Origin: Streptomyces sp. AC550_RSS872 | Lineage (GTDB): Bacteria; Actinomycetota; Actinomycetes; Streptomycetales; Streptomycetaceae | Assembly (NCBI RefSeq): GCF_019049285.1 | Contig: NZ_JAGMUL010000011.1 | Location: forward strand, 1 to 64,000 | Length of the DNA stretch: 64,000 bases | Direction of reading: 5' to 3' | Shown: piece after piece, positions 27,558 through 36,576 of the stretch | Numbering within the stretch: position 1 is the stretch's first letter | How the letters are laid out: each line of letters begins with the position of its first letter | Position numbers and translations under genes: made by a program | Notes under the pieces: generated by a model | What the model saw: the letters and a program-made list of their open reading frames with translations, nothing else | Told to the model about the DNA's origin: nothing | The model's database searches: none

Positions 27558-28241
27558 ATGCGCGTCAACCGAATCCTGCTCTCCTCCGCCCTGATCGTGG
27601 TCGCCCTGGTGATCCAGGTGAGCGTCCTGGCCCGCCTCCACCTCCCGGGCGCCGTCCCCGACCTGCTGCTCCTCACCGTCCTGGGCCTCGCCATGGTCTA
27701 CGGCCATGTCGGCGGCGCCCTCGTCGGCTTCGGCGCCGGTCTGCTCGCGGACCTCGCCCCGCCCGCCGACCACGCCGCCGGCCGCTACGCACTGGTGCTG
27801 TGTGTCATCGGTTATCTCGCCGGGCTCATCAAGCCCGACAACGGCCGGCTCAAGTCGGCCACCGGGCCGATGGTGGTCGTGGTCGTCGCCGCGATCGGCA
27901 CGACCCTGCTGTACGCCGGGGTCGGCGCCCTCGTCGGGGACACCGCCGCCCGCCATGTCGGCCTCGGCAGCCTGCTGTTCACCGCCGCGCTGTACGACCT
28001 GCTGCTCGCCCCGTTCGTGGTCCCGGGGATCATGGCGCTGGCCCGGCGAGCGGAGAACGACCCGCTCGCCGACAGTAACTCCCAGACGAAGAAGGCCGAC
28101 ATCTCCACCGGCTGGCTCTCCGGCGGGACCGGGCTGCGCATCGGCGGCCAGCGCGGCGGCCTGAAGGGCGGCCTGAAGGTGAAGGCGGCACGGGTGCGAA
28201 CGGCACGCGCCGGGCGTATCAAGGGGGTCAAGCGGCTGTGA
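27558..28241 (+). CDS. mreD: Rod shape-determining membrane protein MreD
   Basis: 227 residues. Five to six membrane helices in the first ~165 residues (for example LLSSALIVVALVIQVSVLA and VPDLLLLTVLGLAMVYG), then a basic cytoplasmic tail (GGQRGGLKGGLKVKAARVR) unusual for enterobacterial MreD. Couples MreC to the elongation machinery. ATG start 13 bp after mreC with taggag upstream. Its stop overlaps the GTG of a small repeat-containing frame (28238). Confidence 0.93.
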   Translation: MRVNRILLSSALIVVALVIQVSVLARLHLPGAVPDLLLLTVLGLAMVYGHVGGALVGFGAGLLADLAPPADHAAGRYALVLCVIGYLAGLIKPDNGRLKSATGPMVVVVVAAIGTTLLYAGVGALVGDTAARHVGLGSLLFTAALYDLLLAPFVVPGIMALARRAENDPLADSNSQTKKADISTGWLSGGTGLRIGGQRGGLKGGLKVKAARVRTARAGRIKGVKRL

Positions 28242-28420
28242 GGACGGCGGAGTTCAGGACGGCGGAGTTCAGGACGGCAGAGTTCAGGACGGCGGAATTC
28301 ACCCGGGAGGGTGAGGCCAGGCGGAACCGGGCCGCACAGGCCGGCCGTTCATCACTCGTACACACACAGTCGTATCCGCACTGGTACTCGCACCAGTACA
28401 TGTACCGGTACTCGCACTGA
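28238..28420 (+). CDS. Possible 60-residue protein with RTAEF tandem repeats
   Basis: GTGA overlap with the mreD stop and a frame that ends 18 bp before pbp2 make this a candidate translationally coupled gene. Residues 2-21 are four copies of RTAEF, from a 15-bp tandem repeat (aggacggcggagttc). The last 20 residues are Tyr/His/Ser-rich (SYPHWYSHQYMYRYSH) with mostly G/C third positions. No membrane segment or known domain is seen. It may be a real microprotein or only repetitive spacer; the start overlap and codon bias favour coding but do not prove it. Confidence 0.4.
   Translation: MRTAEFRTAEFRTAEFRTAEFTREGEARRNRAAQAGRSSLVHTQSYPHWYSHQYMYRYSH
28244..28303. repeat. Four tandem 15-bp repeats between mreD and pbp2
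   Basis: Unit aggacggcggagttc, four copies, with single-base changes in copies 3 (gca) and 4 (gaa). The 15-bp length keeps the frame. Confidence 0.85.
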
Positions 28421-28438
28421 GAGGGGGAGGCAGCCGCA

Positions 28439-30700
28439 GTGACCAACATCCCCGAGACCGGCCGGACGCCACGCGTCCAGATCCGGCTCATCGTCATCCA
28501 AGTCCTCGTCCTCTCCCTCCTCGGCACCCTCGGCGGGCGCCTGTGGTACCTCCAGATCCGCGAGGGCGACGCCTACGCCAAGGAGGCGTCCGGCAACCAC
28601 GTCCAGCAGGTCGTGCAGCCCGCCGTGCGCGGCTCGATCCTGGACGCGCGCGGTGTGCCGCTCGCCGACAACGAGACCCGGCTGGTGGTCTCCGCCTCCC
28701 GCACCGACCTGCTGAAGATGAAGGACGACGGTGAGGCCGTCCTCACCAAGCTGGCCGGTGTACTGGGCATGACGCCCAAGGAGGTCAAGGAGAAGGTCCG
28801 GCTGTGTGACGCCAAGACCCCGCAGCCCTGCTGGAACGGCTCGCCGTACCAGCCGATCCCCATCACCGACGAGGCCACCCCCAAGCAGGCTCTACAGATC
28901 CGCGAGCGCGCCGAGGACTTCCCCGGCATCACCGCCGAGCCGCAGGCCCTGCGCCGCTACCCGAGCCCCGGCGAGTCCAACACCGCCCAGGTCCTCGGCT
29001 ACCTCTCCCCGGTCACCGACACCGAGCTCCAGCAGGCCCAGGACACCGACTCCCCGTACCTGCGCTCCGACCAGGTCGGCCGCTCCGGCCTGGAGCGGCA
29101 GTACGACAAGGTGCTGCGCGGCAAGGCCGGCGTCACCCGCTACGAGGTCGACAACCTCGGCCGGGTCATCGGCCAGGCCAAGGCGGACGCCGCCCGGCCC
29201 GGTTCCAACCTCGTCACCAGCATCGACGCCCGAGTTCAGAGGGTCGCCGAGTACGAGCTGAACGACGCCATGAAGCAGGCCCGCAAGGAGTGGGACCGCA
29301 ACACCAACAGGCCGTACAAAGCCGACTCGGGCGCGGTCGTCGTGATGGAGGCCAAGACCGGCCGCATCGTCGCCATGGCGTCCAACCCGACATATGACCC
29401 GAACGCCTGGGTCGGCGGCATCTCCGCCAAGGACTACAAGACGCTGACCGGCAAGTCCTCCAACTACCCGCTGCTCAACCGGGCGATCCAGGGCCAGTCG
29501 GCCCCGGGCTCCATCTTCAAGGTCATCCCGACGGCCGCAGCGGTGAACGCGGGCTACTCCTTCGACGGCCCCTACCAGTGCTCCAGCTCGTACTCCATCG
29601 GCGGCCAGGTCTTCAAGAACTTCGAGTCCAAGGGATACGGCCCGATCAGCCTCGGCCGCGCCCTGGAGGTGTCCTGCGACACCGTCTTCTACCGGCTCAG
29701 CCACGAGGAGTGGAAGCGGGACGGCGGCACCAAGCCCAAGAAGAACGCGGGCGACTGGTTCTACAAGACGGCCCACCAGTTCGGCCTGGGTGCGGAGACC
29801 GGCATCGACCTGCCCAACGAGGTCACCGGCCGCGTCCCCGACCGCCAGTGGAAGCAGGACTACTGGAAGGCCAACAAGGACGCCTGGTGCAAGTACGGCA
29901 ACAAGGACGGCAGCTACGCCGAGAAGATCGCCTACGAGAACTGCCTCGAAGGCAACCGGCTGCGCGCAGGTGACTCCGTCAACTACTCCATCGGACAGGG
30001 CGACACCCTCGTCACCCCCATCCAGATGGCCACCATCTACGCGGCCATCTCCAACGGCGGCACCCTCTACGACCCCACGGTCGGCAAGGCCGTCGTCAGC
30101 GCCGACGGCAAGACCGTCAAGGAGATCAAGCCCAGGTCGCACGGCAAGCTGCCGATAAGCAAGCAGACGCTGGCCGCGATGGACGACGCCCTCGCCGGTG
30201 TCGCCACCCGCGGTACCGCCGCCTGGCGGTTCGCGCAGGTCGGCTGGCCGCAGGACAAGATCCCGATGCATGCCAAGACCGGTACCGCCGAGGTCTACGG
30301 CAAGCAGACGACCTCGTGGTTCGCGACGTACACCAAGGACTACTCGATCGTCATGACGATCTCCCAGGGTGGTACGGGTTCCGGCGCCTCGGGTCCGGCC
30401 GTGCGCAACATCTACGACGCGCTGTACGGCGTCTCCGACGACGGCACGATCAACAAGAAGAACGCGCTGCTGCCCACCCCCGCGAAGAGCCTGCCGAAGG
30501 TCCGCGCGGACGGCACCATCACCTCGCCGAAGGTTTCCAAGGACCCGGCGAAGGACCAGCGGGCCAGCCAGGAGGGCGAGGCCGGGCCGGACGAGCAGCA
30601 GCTCGCCGGGACCGTGGCACCGCCGACGAACGAGAACCGGGACACCCGGCGCAGGCGGCGCGGGAGCCGTCGGCGGGGAAGCCGGAGGATGCTCACATGA
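28439..30700 (+). CDS. mrdA: Penicillin-binding protein 2 (class B transpeptidase of the rod/spore-wall complex)
   Basis: 753 residues. Crosslinks peptidoglycan in partnership with the glycosyltransferase RodA. Short cytoplasmic N-terminus, one membrane helix (about 16-35), a pedestal domain with VRGSILDARGVPLADN, then the transpeptidase. Motif 1 SxxK is SIFK with Ser358, motif 2 is SCD with Ser412, motif 3 is KTGT with Lys613. Acylation by beta-lactams at Ser358 is expected from the family. A cysteine-rich insertion occurs in the transpeptidase. The Arg-rich C-terminus (DTRRRRRGSRRRGSRR) is an unusual extension. GTG start with gaggggg upstream; the stop overlaps the rodA ATG. Confidence 0.95.
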   Translation: MTNIPETGRTPRVQIRLIVIQVLVLSLLGTLGGRLWYLQIREGDAYAKEASGNHVQQVVQPAVRGSILDARGVPLADNETRLVVSASRTDLLKMKDDGEAVLTKLAGVLGMTPKEVKEKVRLCDAKTPQPCWNGSPYQPIPITDEATPKQALQIRERAEDFPGITAEPQALRRYPSPGESNTAQVLGYLSPVTDTELQQAQDTDSPYLRSDQVGRSGLERQYDKVLRGKAGVTRYEVDNLGRVIGQAKADAARPGSNLVTSIDARVQRVAEYELNDAMKQARKEWDRNTNRPYKADSGAVVVMEAKTGRIVAMASNPTYDPNAWVGGISAKDYKTLTGKSSNYPLLNRAIQGQSAPGSIFKVIPTAAAVNAGYSFDGPYQCSSSYSIGGQVFKNFESKGYGPISLGRALEVSCDTVFYRLSHEEWKRDGGTKPKKNAGDWFYKTAHQFGLGAETGIDLPNEVTGRVPDRQWKQDYWKANKDAWCKYGNKDGSYAEKIAYENCLEGNRLRAGDSVNYSIGQGDTLVTPIQMATIYAAISNGGTLYDPTVGKAVVSADGKTVKEIKPRSHGKLPISKQTLAAMDDALAGVATRGTAAWRFAQVGWPQDKIPMHAKTGTAEVYGKQTTSWFATYTKDYSIVMTISQGGTGSGASGPAVRNIYDALYGVSDDGTINKKNALLPTPAKSLPKVRADGTITSPKVSKDPAKDQRASQEGEAGPDEQQLAGTVAPPTNENRDTRRRRRGSRRRGSRRMLT

Positions 30701-31896
30701 CCGGCGCCAACAGTTTCCAGGTCTCCGGGTACGGGCCCGAACGGGCGGGCTGGACCCGCCTGTTCGCCCGCGACTCGCTCGCCCGCCGGCTGGACTGGCC
30801 GATACTGCTGTCGGCCATCGCGCTGTCGCTGATCGGCTCGATCCTCGTCTTCTCTGCGACCCGCAACCGCACCGAGCTCAACCAGGGCGACCAGTACTAC
30901 TTCCTGATCCGGCACATCCTGAACACCGGCATCGGGGTCGCGCTGATGATAGGGACCGTGTGGCTGGGCCACCGCACCCTGCGCACGGCCGTGCCGATCC
31001 TGTACGGCGTCTCGGTCTTCCTGATCCTGCTGGTGCTCACCCCACTCGGCTCCACCATCAACGGCGCCCACTCCTGGATCAAGCTCCCCGGCGGCTTCTC
31101 GCTCCAGCCCTCGGAGTTCGTGAAGGTCACGATCATCCTGGGCATGGCGATGCTGCTGGCGACGAGAGTGGACGCGGGCGACAAGCAGTACCCGGACCAC
31201 CGCACGGTGGTGCAGGCGCTGGGCCTGGCCGCCGTGCCGATGCTGATTGTGCTGCTCATGCCCGACCTCGGCTCGGTCATGGTCATGGTGGTGATCGTGC
31301 TGGGCGTGCTGCTCGCGTCCGGTTCGTCCAACCGCTGGGTCTTCGGGCTGATCGGGGCGGGCACCATGGGGGCGGTGGCGGTCTGGCAGCTGGGCGTCCT
31401 GGACGACTACCAGATCGCCCGCTTCGCGGCGTTCGCCAACCCCGAGCTCGACCCGGCGGGGGTCGGCTACAACACCAACCAGGCGCGTATCGCGATCGGT
31501 TCCGGCGGGCTCGCGGGCTCGGGGCTGTTCCACGGCTCGCAGACCACCGGCCAGTTCGTGCCGGAGCAGCAGACCGACTTCGTCTTCACCGTGGCGGGGG
31601 AGGAGCTGGGCTTCATCGGCGGCGGGCTGATCATCCTGCTCCTCGGCGTGATCCTGTGGCGGGCCTGCCGGATCGCCCGCGAGACGACCGAGCTGTACGG
31701 GACGATCGTCGCGGCGGGCATCGTGGCGTGGTTCGCCTTCCAGGCTTTCGAGAACATCGGGATGACCCTGGGCATCATGCCGGTGACCGGTCTGCCGCTG
31801 CCGTTCGTGTCGTACGGCGGGTCGTCGATGTTCGCGGTGTGGGTGGCGGTGGGGTTGCTGCAGTCGATTCGGGTGCAGCGGCCGATGTCGGCGTGA
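30697..31896 (+). CDS. rodA: RodA-type SEDS peptidoglycan glycosyltransferase
   Basis: 399 residues with about ten membrane helices. SEDS enzymes polymerise lipid II into glycan strands with their cognate class B PBP. Signatures: GAHSWIKLPGGFSLQPSEFVK with the catalytic Asp region further on (LLMPDLGSVMVM), GYNTNQARIAIGSGGLAGSGL and TGLPLPFVSYGGSSM. It is the homologue of S. coelicolor sfr. The ATG at 30697 overlaps the pbp2 stop (ATGA), implying translational coupling. Upstream in-frame starts would lie inside pbp2. It is the last gene of the mre cluster; an 826-bp repeat-rich spacer follows. Confidence 0.95.
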   Translation: MTGANSFQVSGYGPERAGWTRLFARDSLARRLDWPILLSAIALSLIGSILVFSATRNRTELNQGDQYYFLIRHILNTGIGVALMIGTVWLGHRTLRTAVPILYGVSVFLILLVLTPLGSTINGAHSWIKLPGGFSLQPSEFVKVTIILGMAMLLATRVDAGDKQYPDHRTVVQALGLAAVPMLIVLLMPDLGSVMVMVVIVLGVLLASGSSNRWVFGLIGAGTMGAVAVWQLGVLDDYQIARFAAFANPELDPAGVGYNTNQARIAIGSGGLAGSGLFHGSQTTGQFVPEQQTDFVFTVAGEELGFIGGGLIILLLGVILWRACRIARETTELYGTIVAAGIVAWFAFQAFENIGMTLGIMPVTGLPLPFVSYGGSSMFAVWVAVGLLQSIRVQRPMSA

Positions 31897-31922
31897 CCGC
31901 TGCGCTGGGCCTGAGCCGGGGG

Positions 31923-32040
31923 GTGCTGGCTGGGGCTGGTGTTGGTTGGGTTGGGGTGCTGGCTGGGGCTGGTGTCGGCTGGGCTGGGGTGCTGGCCCGG
32001 GCTGGTGTCAGCCGGACGAGGGCGCTGGCAGGGGCTGGGG
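31923..32040. repeat. 33-bp tandem repeat array after rodA
   Basis: Units at 31923-31955, 31956-31988 and 31989-32021, each starting gtgctggc, plus a partial fourth starting gcgctggcaggggctgggg. Divergence grows from unit 1 to unit 4. Confidence 0.8.
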
Positions 32041-32316
32041 CGTCGACTCGGGACTGGTAGGAGCGCCGGTCTGAGGTGCCGGTGCCGGATGGGGCCGCCG
32101 TCTTGTGAGGGCTGGGTGTCTGCCGGGCGGGGTGTTTTGGCCGGGCTCCGAGGATCAGGGGGCGAGATGGAGCAGGCGTGGGCGATCTGGCCGCGCCCCT
32201 CATCTGGCGCCTTTCCAGGGGCTGGGGCCAGCCCGGTGCCCGGGCGGTGGCGCGGGGCTGCGGTGGCCGCCTGCCGACCGGTGGCTGGCGCTCCGCAAAG
32301 TGGTACGGGGCGGTTC

Positions 32317-32490
32317 GCCGATCCGGTACCCGCGCCCCACGCAACCGGTGCCTGTGCGTTCCGCCAGCCCGGTGCCGGGTCCTCCCTTGCTGATCCGGTG
32401 CCGCTCCATGCAACCGGTGCGTGTGCGCTTCGCCAGCCCGGTGCGGGGCCCCTGCTGATCCGGTGCCGGCGCTCCACCCAACCGGTGCAG
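32317..32490. repeat. Degenerate 65-72 bp repeats
   Basis: gatccggt occurs at 32320, 32392 and 32457. Each time it is followed by (c/t)gcaaccggtgc or accaaccggtgc-like sequence, and the first two by gccagcccggtgc. Confidence 0.6.
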
Positions 32491-32710
32491 GGAGCCTCGT
32501 CGAACGGTGCCGGGGGTTCCATCGAACTGGCTCCGGGGGTCTCGTCGACCTGGTGCCGGGTGCTGCGCCGCACTGGCTCCGGGTGCTCCGCCGGACTCGT
32601 GGCGGGTGCCTCGTCCGAGCAGGTCTCACCGATCGGTTTCCTCGCCATCACCCCCCTGTTCGCCTGGGGTTCATGGCTGGTAAGCCCTGTCGTCCAGTCG
32701 TGACTGCCAC

Positions 32711-32716
32711 TAGATT
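32711..32716 (+). promoter_or_regulatory. Candidate -10 box (TAGATT) for the leaderless CYTH-CHAD gene
   Basis: TAGATT, 6 bases, then ATG at 32723; no ribosome-binding site fits between. Confidence 0.4.
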
Positions 32717-32722
32717 CAGGTC

Positions 32723-34234
32723 ATGGCGGACACGAAGCGCGAAATCGAGCGGAAGTATGAATCCGACGACAGTGGCTTGCCCGACCTGACCGGCGTCGCA
32801 GGGGTCGCGGCCGTCATCGACAAGGGGGTCGCGCATCTCGACGCCACCTACTACGACACCGCGGACGAGCGTCTCGACGCGTCGTCGATCACGCTGCGCC
32901 GCAGAACGGGCGGCTCGGACGCCGGCTGGCATCTGAAGTTCCCCGTGGCGCCGGGCGTACGGGACGAGATCCAGGCCCCGCTGTCCGACACCCTGCCCCG
33001 CACCCTCGCCGGCCTCGTCCGCTCCCGGGTCCGGGACGCCGAGCTGGTGCCCGTGGTCCGGCTGCGCTCCGACCGTGATGTGCGCGACCTCGTGGACGCC
33101 GAGGGGCTGCTGCTCGCCGAGGTCAGCGTGGACGCCGTACAGGCAGAGCGCCTCACCGGAGGCGGCCGTACCGCTCAGTGGACCGAGATCGAGGTGGAAC
33201 TGGCCGACGGCACCGACCCGGCGTTCCTCGACAAGGTCGAGAAGAAGCTGAAGAAGGCGGGCGTACGGCCTTCCGCCTCGGCCTCGAAGCTGAAGCGGGC
33301 CCTGGTGGAGACGGCACCGAAGAAGAAGCGGGGCAAGAAGGCGGAGGAGGCCGCGGCGGCGCCGGCCACCGCCGGGGATCACGCCCTCGCCTACCTTCGC
33401 GCACAGCGGGATGCGATCGTCGAGCTCGATCCGGCCGTGCGGCGGGACGTGTACGACTCCGTGCACCGGATGCGGGTCGCCACCCGGCGGATGCGCAGCG
33501 CCCTCAAGTCGTACGGCAAGGTCCTCGACCGGGAGATGACCGACCCGATCGGTGACGAGCTGAAGTGGCTGGCCGGGGAGCTCGGCGTCGACCGGGACCA
33601 GGAGGTGCTGACCGAGCGGCTGACGGCGGCCGTCGACGAGCTGCCGCGCGCGCTGATGGTCGGGCCCGTCCGCACCCGGCTGCGCACCTGGGCGCGTGCC
33701 CGCGGCGGGGGATCGCGGCGGCGTCTGACCAACGTGCTCGACGGCGCGCGGTATCTGCGGCTGCTGGAGTCCCTCGACGCCCTGGTGGCCGATCCGCCGC
33801 TGCTGAAGGCGGCCGGCAAGAAGCCGGAGAAGGTGATCGGGAAGGCCGTACGCAAGGACCTGTCGAAGGTGTCCCGACTGGTCGAGCGGGCGTTCGAGCT
33901 GGAGCCCGGACAGGAGCGGGATCTCGCGCTGCACGAGGCGCGGAAGAAGGCCAAGCGGACGCGGTACGCGGCGGAGTCGGCGGTTCCGGCGCTGGGCGGG
34001 CCGGCCACCGCCCTGGTGAAGTCGATGAAGAGCCTCCAGAACCTGCTCGGCGACCACCAGGACAGCGTGATGACCCGGGAGGCGCTGCGGGAGCTGTCCC
34101 GGCAGGCGCACGGGGCGGGGGAGCCGTCGTTCACGTACGGGTTGCTGTACGGGCGTGAGGAGCGGCGGTCGGCCGAGGACGAGGCCGAGCTGCCCGGGCT
34201 GTGGAAGGAGATCAAGAGCGGGACGAGCATCTGA
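32723..34234 (+). CDS. CYTH and CHAD domain protein (putative triphosphatase / polyphosphate-binding)
   Basis: 503 residues. The N-terminal CYTH domain (1-~195) starts with the metal-binding EIERKY (7-12) and carries alternating charged beta-strands (TLRRRTGGSDAGWHLKFP, AEVSVDAV, WTEIEVEL), as in inorganic triphosphatases. A Lys/Ala-rich linker (APKKKRGKKAEEAAAA) leads to the helical CHAD domain (about 220-500) with conserved His and Arg pairs such as SVHRMRVATRRMRSALKSY and HEARKKAKRTRYAAE. CHAD domains bind polyphosphate, so a role in polyphosphate or triphosphate metabolism is likely. It is monocistronic and probably leaderless, 81 bp before the radical-SAM gene. Confidence 0.9.
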   Translation: MADTKREIERKYESDDSGLPDLTGVAGVAAVIDKGVAHLDATYYDTADERLDASSITLRRRTGGSDAGWHLKFPVAPGVRDEIQAPLSDTLPRTLAGLVRSRVRDAELVPVVRLRSDRDVRDLVDAEGLLLAEVSVDAVQAERLTGGGRTAQWTEIEVELADGTDPAFLDKVEKKLKKAGVRPSASASKLKRALVETAPKKKRGKKAEEAAAAPATAGDHALAYLRAQRDAIVELDPAVRRDVYDSVHRMRVATRRMRSALKSYGKVLDREMTDPIGDELKWLAGELGVDRDQEVLTERLTAAVDELPRALMVGPVRTRLRTWARARGGGSRRRLTNVLDGARYLRLLESLDALVADPPLLKAAGKKPEKVIGKAVRKDLSKVSRLVERAFELEPGQERDLALHEARKKAKRTRYAAESAVPALGGPATALVKSMKSLQNLLGDHQDSVMTREALRELSRQAHGAGEPSFTYGLLYGREERRSAEDEAELPGLWKEIKSGTSI

Positions 34235-34315
34235 GCGTGCGGGGGGCCGTCGCGGTCGAGTTAGGCTAGATGGTCACCCCTGTCAGTTCAGTCCCAGCTC
34301 ACGAAGGTTCGCGAG

Positions 34316-36295
34316 ATGTCTGCCGAAGTCGCTGCGGCCGCCGAGTCTGTGTTCCCGCAGCTCGAAGCTCTGCTCCCGCATGTGCAGAAGCCGATCCAGT
34401 ACGTCGGCGGAGAGCTCAACTCCACGGTCAAGCCGTGGGAGTCCTGTGACGTCCGCTGGGCGCTCATGTACCCCGACGCGTACGAGGTCGGGCTGCCCAA
34501 CCAGGGCGTCATGATCCTCTACGAGGTCCTGAACGAGCAGGAGGGCGTCCTCGCCGAGCGCACGTACAGCGTGTGGCCGGACCTGGAGGCGCTGATGCGG
34601 GAGCACCGCGTCCCGCAGTTCACGGTGGACAGCCACCGGCCGGTGAAGGCGTTCGACGTGTTCGGCCTGTCCTTCTCCACCGAGCTCGGCTACACCAACA
34701 TGCTCACGGCCCTGGACCTGGCCGGGATCCCGCTGGAGTCCAAGGACCGGACCCTCGACGACCCGATCGTCCTGGCCGGCGGCCACGCGGCCTTCAACCC
34801 CGAGCCGATCGCGGACTTCATCGACGCCGCGATCATCGGCGACGGCGAGCAGGCCGTGCTGGACATGACGAAGATCATCCGCGAGTGGAAGGCGGAGGGC
34901 CGGCCGGGCGGCCGCGAGGAGGTCCTCTTCCGCCTCGCGAAGACGGGCTCGGTGTACATCCCGGCCTTCTACGACGTCGAGTACCTCGCGGACGGCCGTA
35001 TCGCCCGTGTCGTACCGAACAAGAGCGGTGTCCCGTGGCGCGTGTCCAAGCACACCGTCATGGACCTGGACGAGTGGCCGTACCCCAAGCAGCCCCTGGT
35101 CCCGCTCGCCGAGACGGTCCATGAGCGGATGTCGGTCGAGATCTTCCGCGGCTGCACCCGCGGCTGCCGTTTCTGCCAGGCGGGCATGATCACCCGCCCG
35201 GTGCGCGAGCGCTCGATCACCGGCATCGGCGAGATGGTCGAGAAGGGCCTGAAGGCGACGGGCTTCGAGGAGGTCGGCCTGCTGTCGCTGTCGAGCGCCG
35301 ACCACAGCGAGATCGGCGACATCGCGAAGGGCCTGGCGGACCGCTACGAGGAGGACAAGATCGGTCTGTCCCTCCCGTCGACCCGCGTGGACGCCTTCAA
35401 CGTCGACCTGGCGAACGAGCTGACCCGCAACGGCCGCCGTTCCGGTCTGACCTTCGCCCCCGAGGGCGGCAGCGAGCGCATGCGCAAGGTCATCAACAAG
35501 ATGGTGAGCGAAGAGGACCTGATCAGGACCGTCGCAACCGCCTACGGCAACGGCTGGCGCCAGGTGAAGCTGTACTTCATGTGCGGCCTGCCCACGGAGA
35601 CCGACGACGACGTCCTCCAGATCGCCGACATGGCGATGAACGTGATCGCGAAGGGCCGCGAGGTGTCGAGGTCCAACGACATCCGCTGCACGGTCTCGAT
35701 CGGCGGCTTCGTCCCCAAGCCCCACACCCCGTTCCAGTGGGCCCCGCAGCTCTCCGCCGAGGAGACGGACGCCCGCCTGGAGAAGCTCCGGGACAAGATC
35801 CGCGGCGACAAGAAGTACGGCCGCTCGATCGGCTTCCGCTACCACGACGGCAAGCCCGGCATCGTCGAGGGCCTCCTCTCCCGCGGCGACCGCCGCATCG
35901 GCGCCGTCATCCGCGCGGTCTACGAGGACGGCGGCCGCTTCGACGGCTGGCGCGAGCACTTCTCCTACGACCGCTGGATGAGCTGCGCCGACAAGGCGCT
36001 GGCCCCCTTCGGCGTCGACGTCGACTGGTACACCACGCGCGAGCGGACCTACGAGGAGGTCCTCCCCTGGGACCACCTGGACTCCGGCCTCGACAAGGAC
36101 TGGCTCTGGGAGGACTGGCAGGACGCCCTCGACGAGACCGAGGTCGAGGACTGCCGGTGGACGCCGTGCTTCGACTGCGGTGTCTGCCCGCAGATGGATA
36201 CGGCCATCCAGATCGGGCCGACCGGGAAGAAGCTGCTGCCTCTGACGGTCAAGAACGGCGGTCCGACGCCGGCTTCGGGTGGTCACTCGCACTGA
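34316..36295 (+). CDS. TIGR03960 family radical SAM protein
   Basis: 659 residues. The N-terminal half resembles a B12-binding fold region without clear cobalamin residues. The radical-SAM core has FRGCTRGCRFCQAG, with the CX3CX2C cluster ligands Cys280, Cys284 and Cys287. A second cysteine group near the C-terminus (CRWTPCFDCGVCPQMD) could bind another iron-sulfur centre. The family is partnered with TIGR03936/DUF2344, found here at 41.87 kb, and the two are fused or adjacent in many bacteria near rne. The reaction is unknown; tRNA or rRNA modification is often suggested. ATG at 34316. A 9-bp hairpin follows. Confidence 0.9.
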   Translation: MSAEVAAAAESVFPQLEALLPHVQKPIQYVGGELNSTVKPWESCDVRWALMYPDAYEVGLPNQGVMILYEVLNEQEGVLAERTYSVWPDLEALMREHRVPQFTVDSHRPVKAFDVFGLSFSTELGYTNMLTALDLAGIPLESKDRTLDDPIVLAGGHAAFNPEPIADFIDAAIIGDGEQAVLDMTKIIREWKAEGRPGGREEVLFRLAKTGSVYIPAFYDVEYLADGRIARVVPNKSGVPWRVSKHTVMDLDEWPYPKQPLVPLAETVHERMSVEIFRGCTRGCRFCQAGMITRPVRERSITGIGEMVEKGLKATGFEEVGLLSLSSADHSEIGDIAKGLADRYEEDKIGLSLPSTRVDAFNVDLANELTRNGRRSGLTFAPEGGSERMRKVINKMVSEEDLIRTVATAYGNGWRQVKLYFMCGLPTETDDDVLQIADMAMNVIAKGREVSRSNDIRCTVSIGGFVPKPHTPFQWAPQLSAEETDARLEKLRDKIRGDKKYGRSIGFRYHDGKPGIVEGLLSRGDRRIGAVIRAVYEDGGRFDGWREHFSYDRWMSCADKALAPFGVDVDWYTTRERTYEEVLPWDHLDSGLDKDWLWEDWQDALDETEVEDCRWTPCFDCGVCPQMDTAIQIGPTGKKLLPLTVKNGGPTPASGGHSH

Positions 36296-36300
36296 AGGGG

Positions 36301-36336
36301 GCGGAGCACTCGATCGGGTCCCGACGGGTGCTCCGC
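36301..36336. terminator. Hairpin after the TIGR03960 gene
   Basis: gcggagcac / gtgctccgc, perfect 9-bp arms with an 18-base loop, 5 bp after the stop. The remaining ~240 bp to the next gene hold nothing I recognise. Confidence 0.7.
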
Positions 36337-36576
36337 GTCTGCGTCCGCGTCCGCCAGTGCCGACGGTCTCGTCCCGACGGTCTCGTCCCGTACGCCTTTG
36401 CCCGAGGTTTCTGGCGGCGCTCCGTGTCGGTGACGTCTGCCACGGGACGGTCGCCGGCGGCGTTTCGCCGACGTCGCCGCGGGGTGGCGGCCGCCCCGTC
36501 GGGTGCAGGGGCGACAGTCGGGTCGCGTCCGACAACCGATGTGGACGCAGTCGCCACGGGGCCGCAGGGGCTGAGC

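Larger units (their letters stand above)
31897..32722. other. 826-bp gene-free spacer with two families of degenerate repeats
   Basis: Between rodA and the CYTH-CHAD gene I find no supported gene, although long frames exist on both strands. It starts with a 33-bp tandem array (31923-~32040). From 32220 to 32500 a looser repeat contains gatccggt, caaccggtgc and gccagcccggtgc blocks at periods of 72 and 65 bp. The frames translate to Gly/Leu/Ala/Trp- or Pro/Thr/Ser-rich nonsense with no ribosome-binding site. Confidence 0.6.

Noticed and set aside
31775..32703. Long frames on both strands in the rodA-CYTH spacer (up to 254 and 394 residues)
   Set aside because: They consist of repeat-derived low-complexity sequence, lack ribosome-binding sites and known domains, and one overlaps rodA. 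I list the DNA as a repeat region instead.
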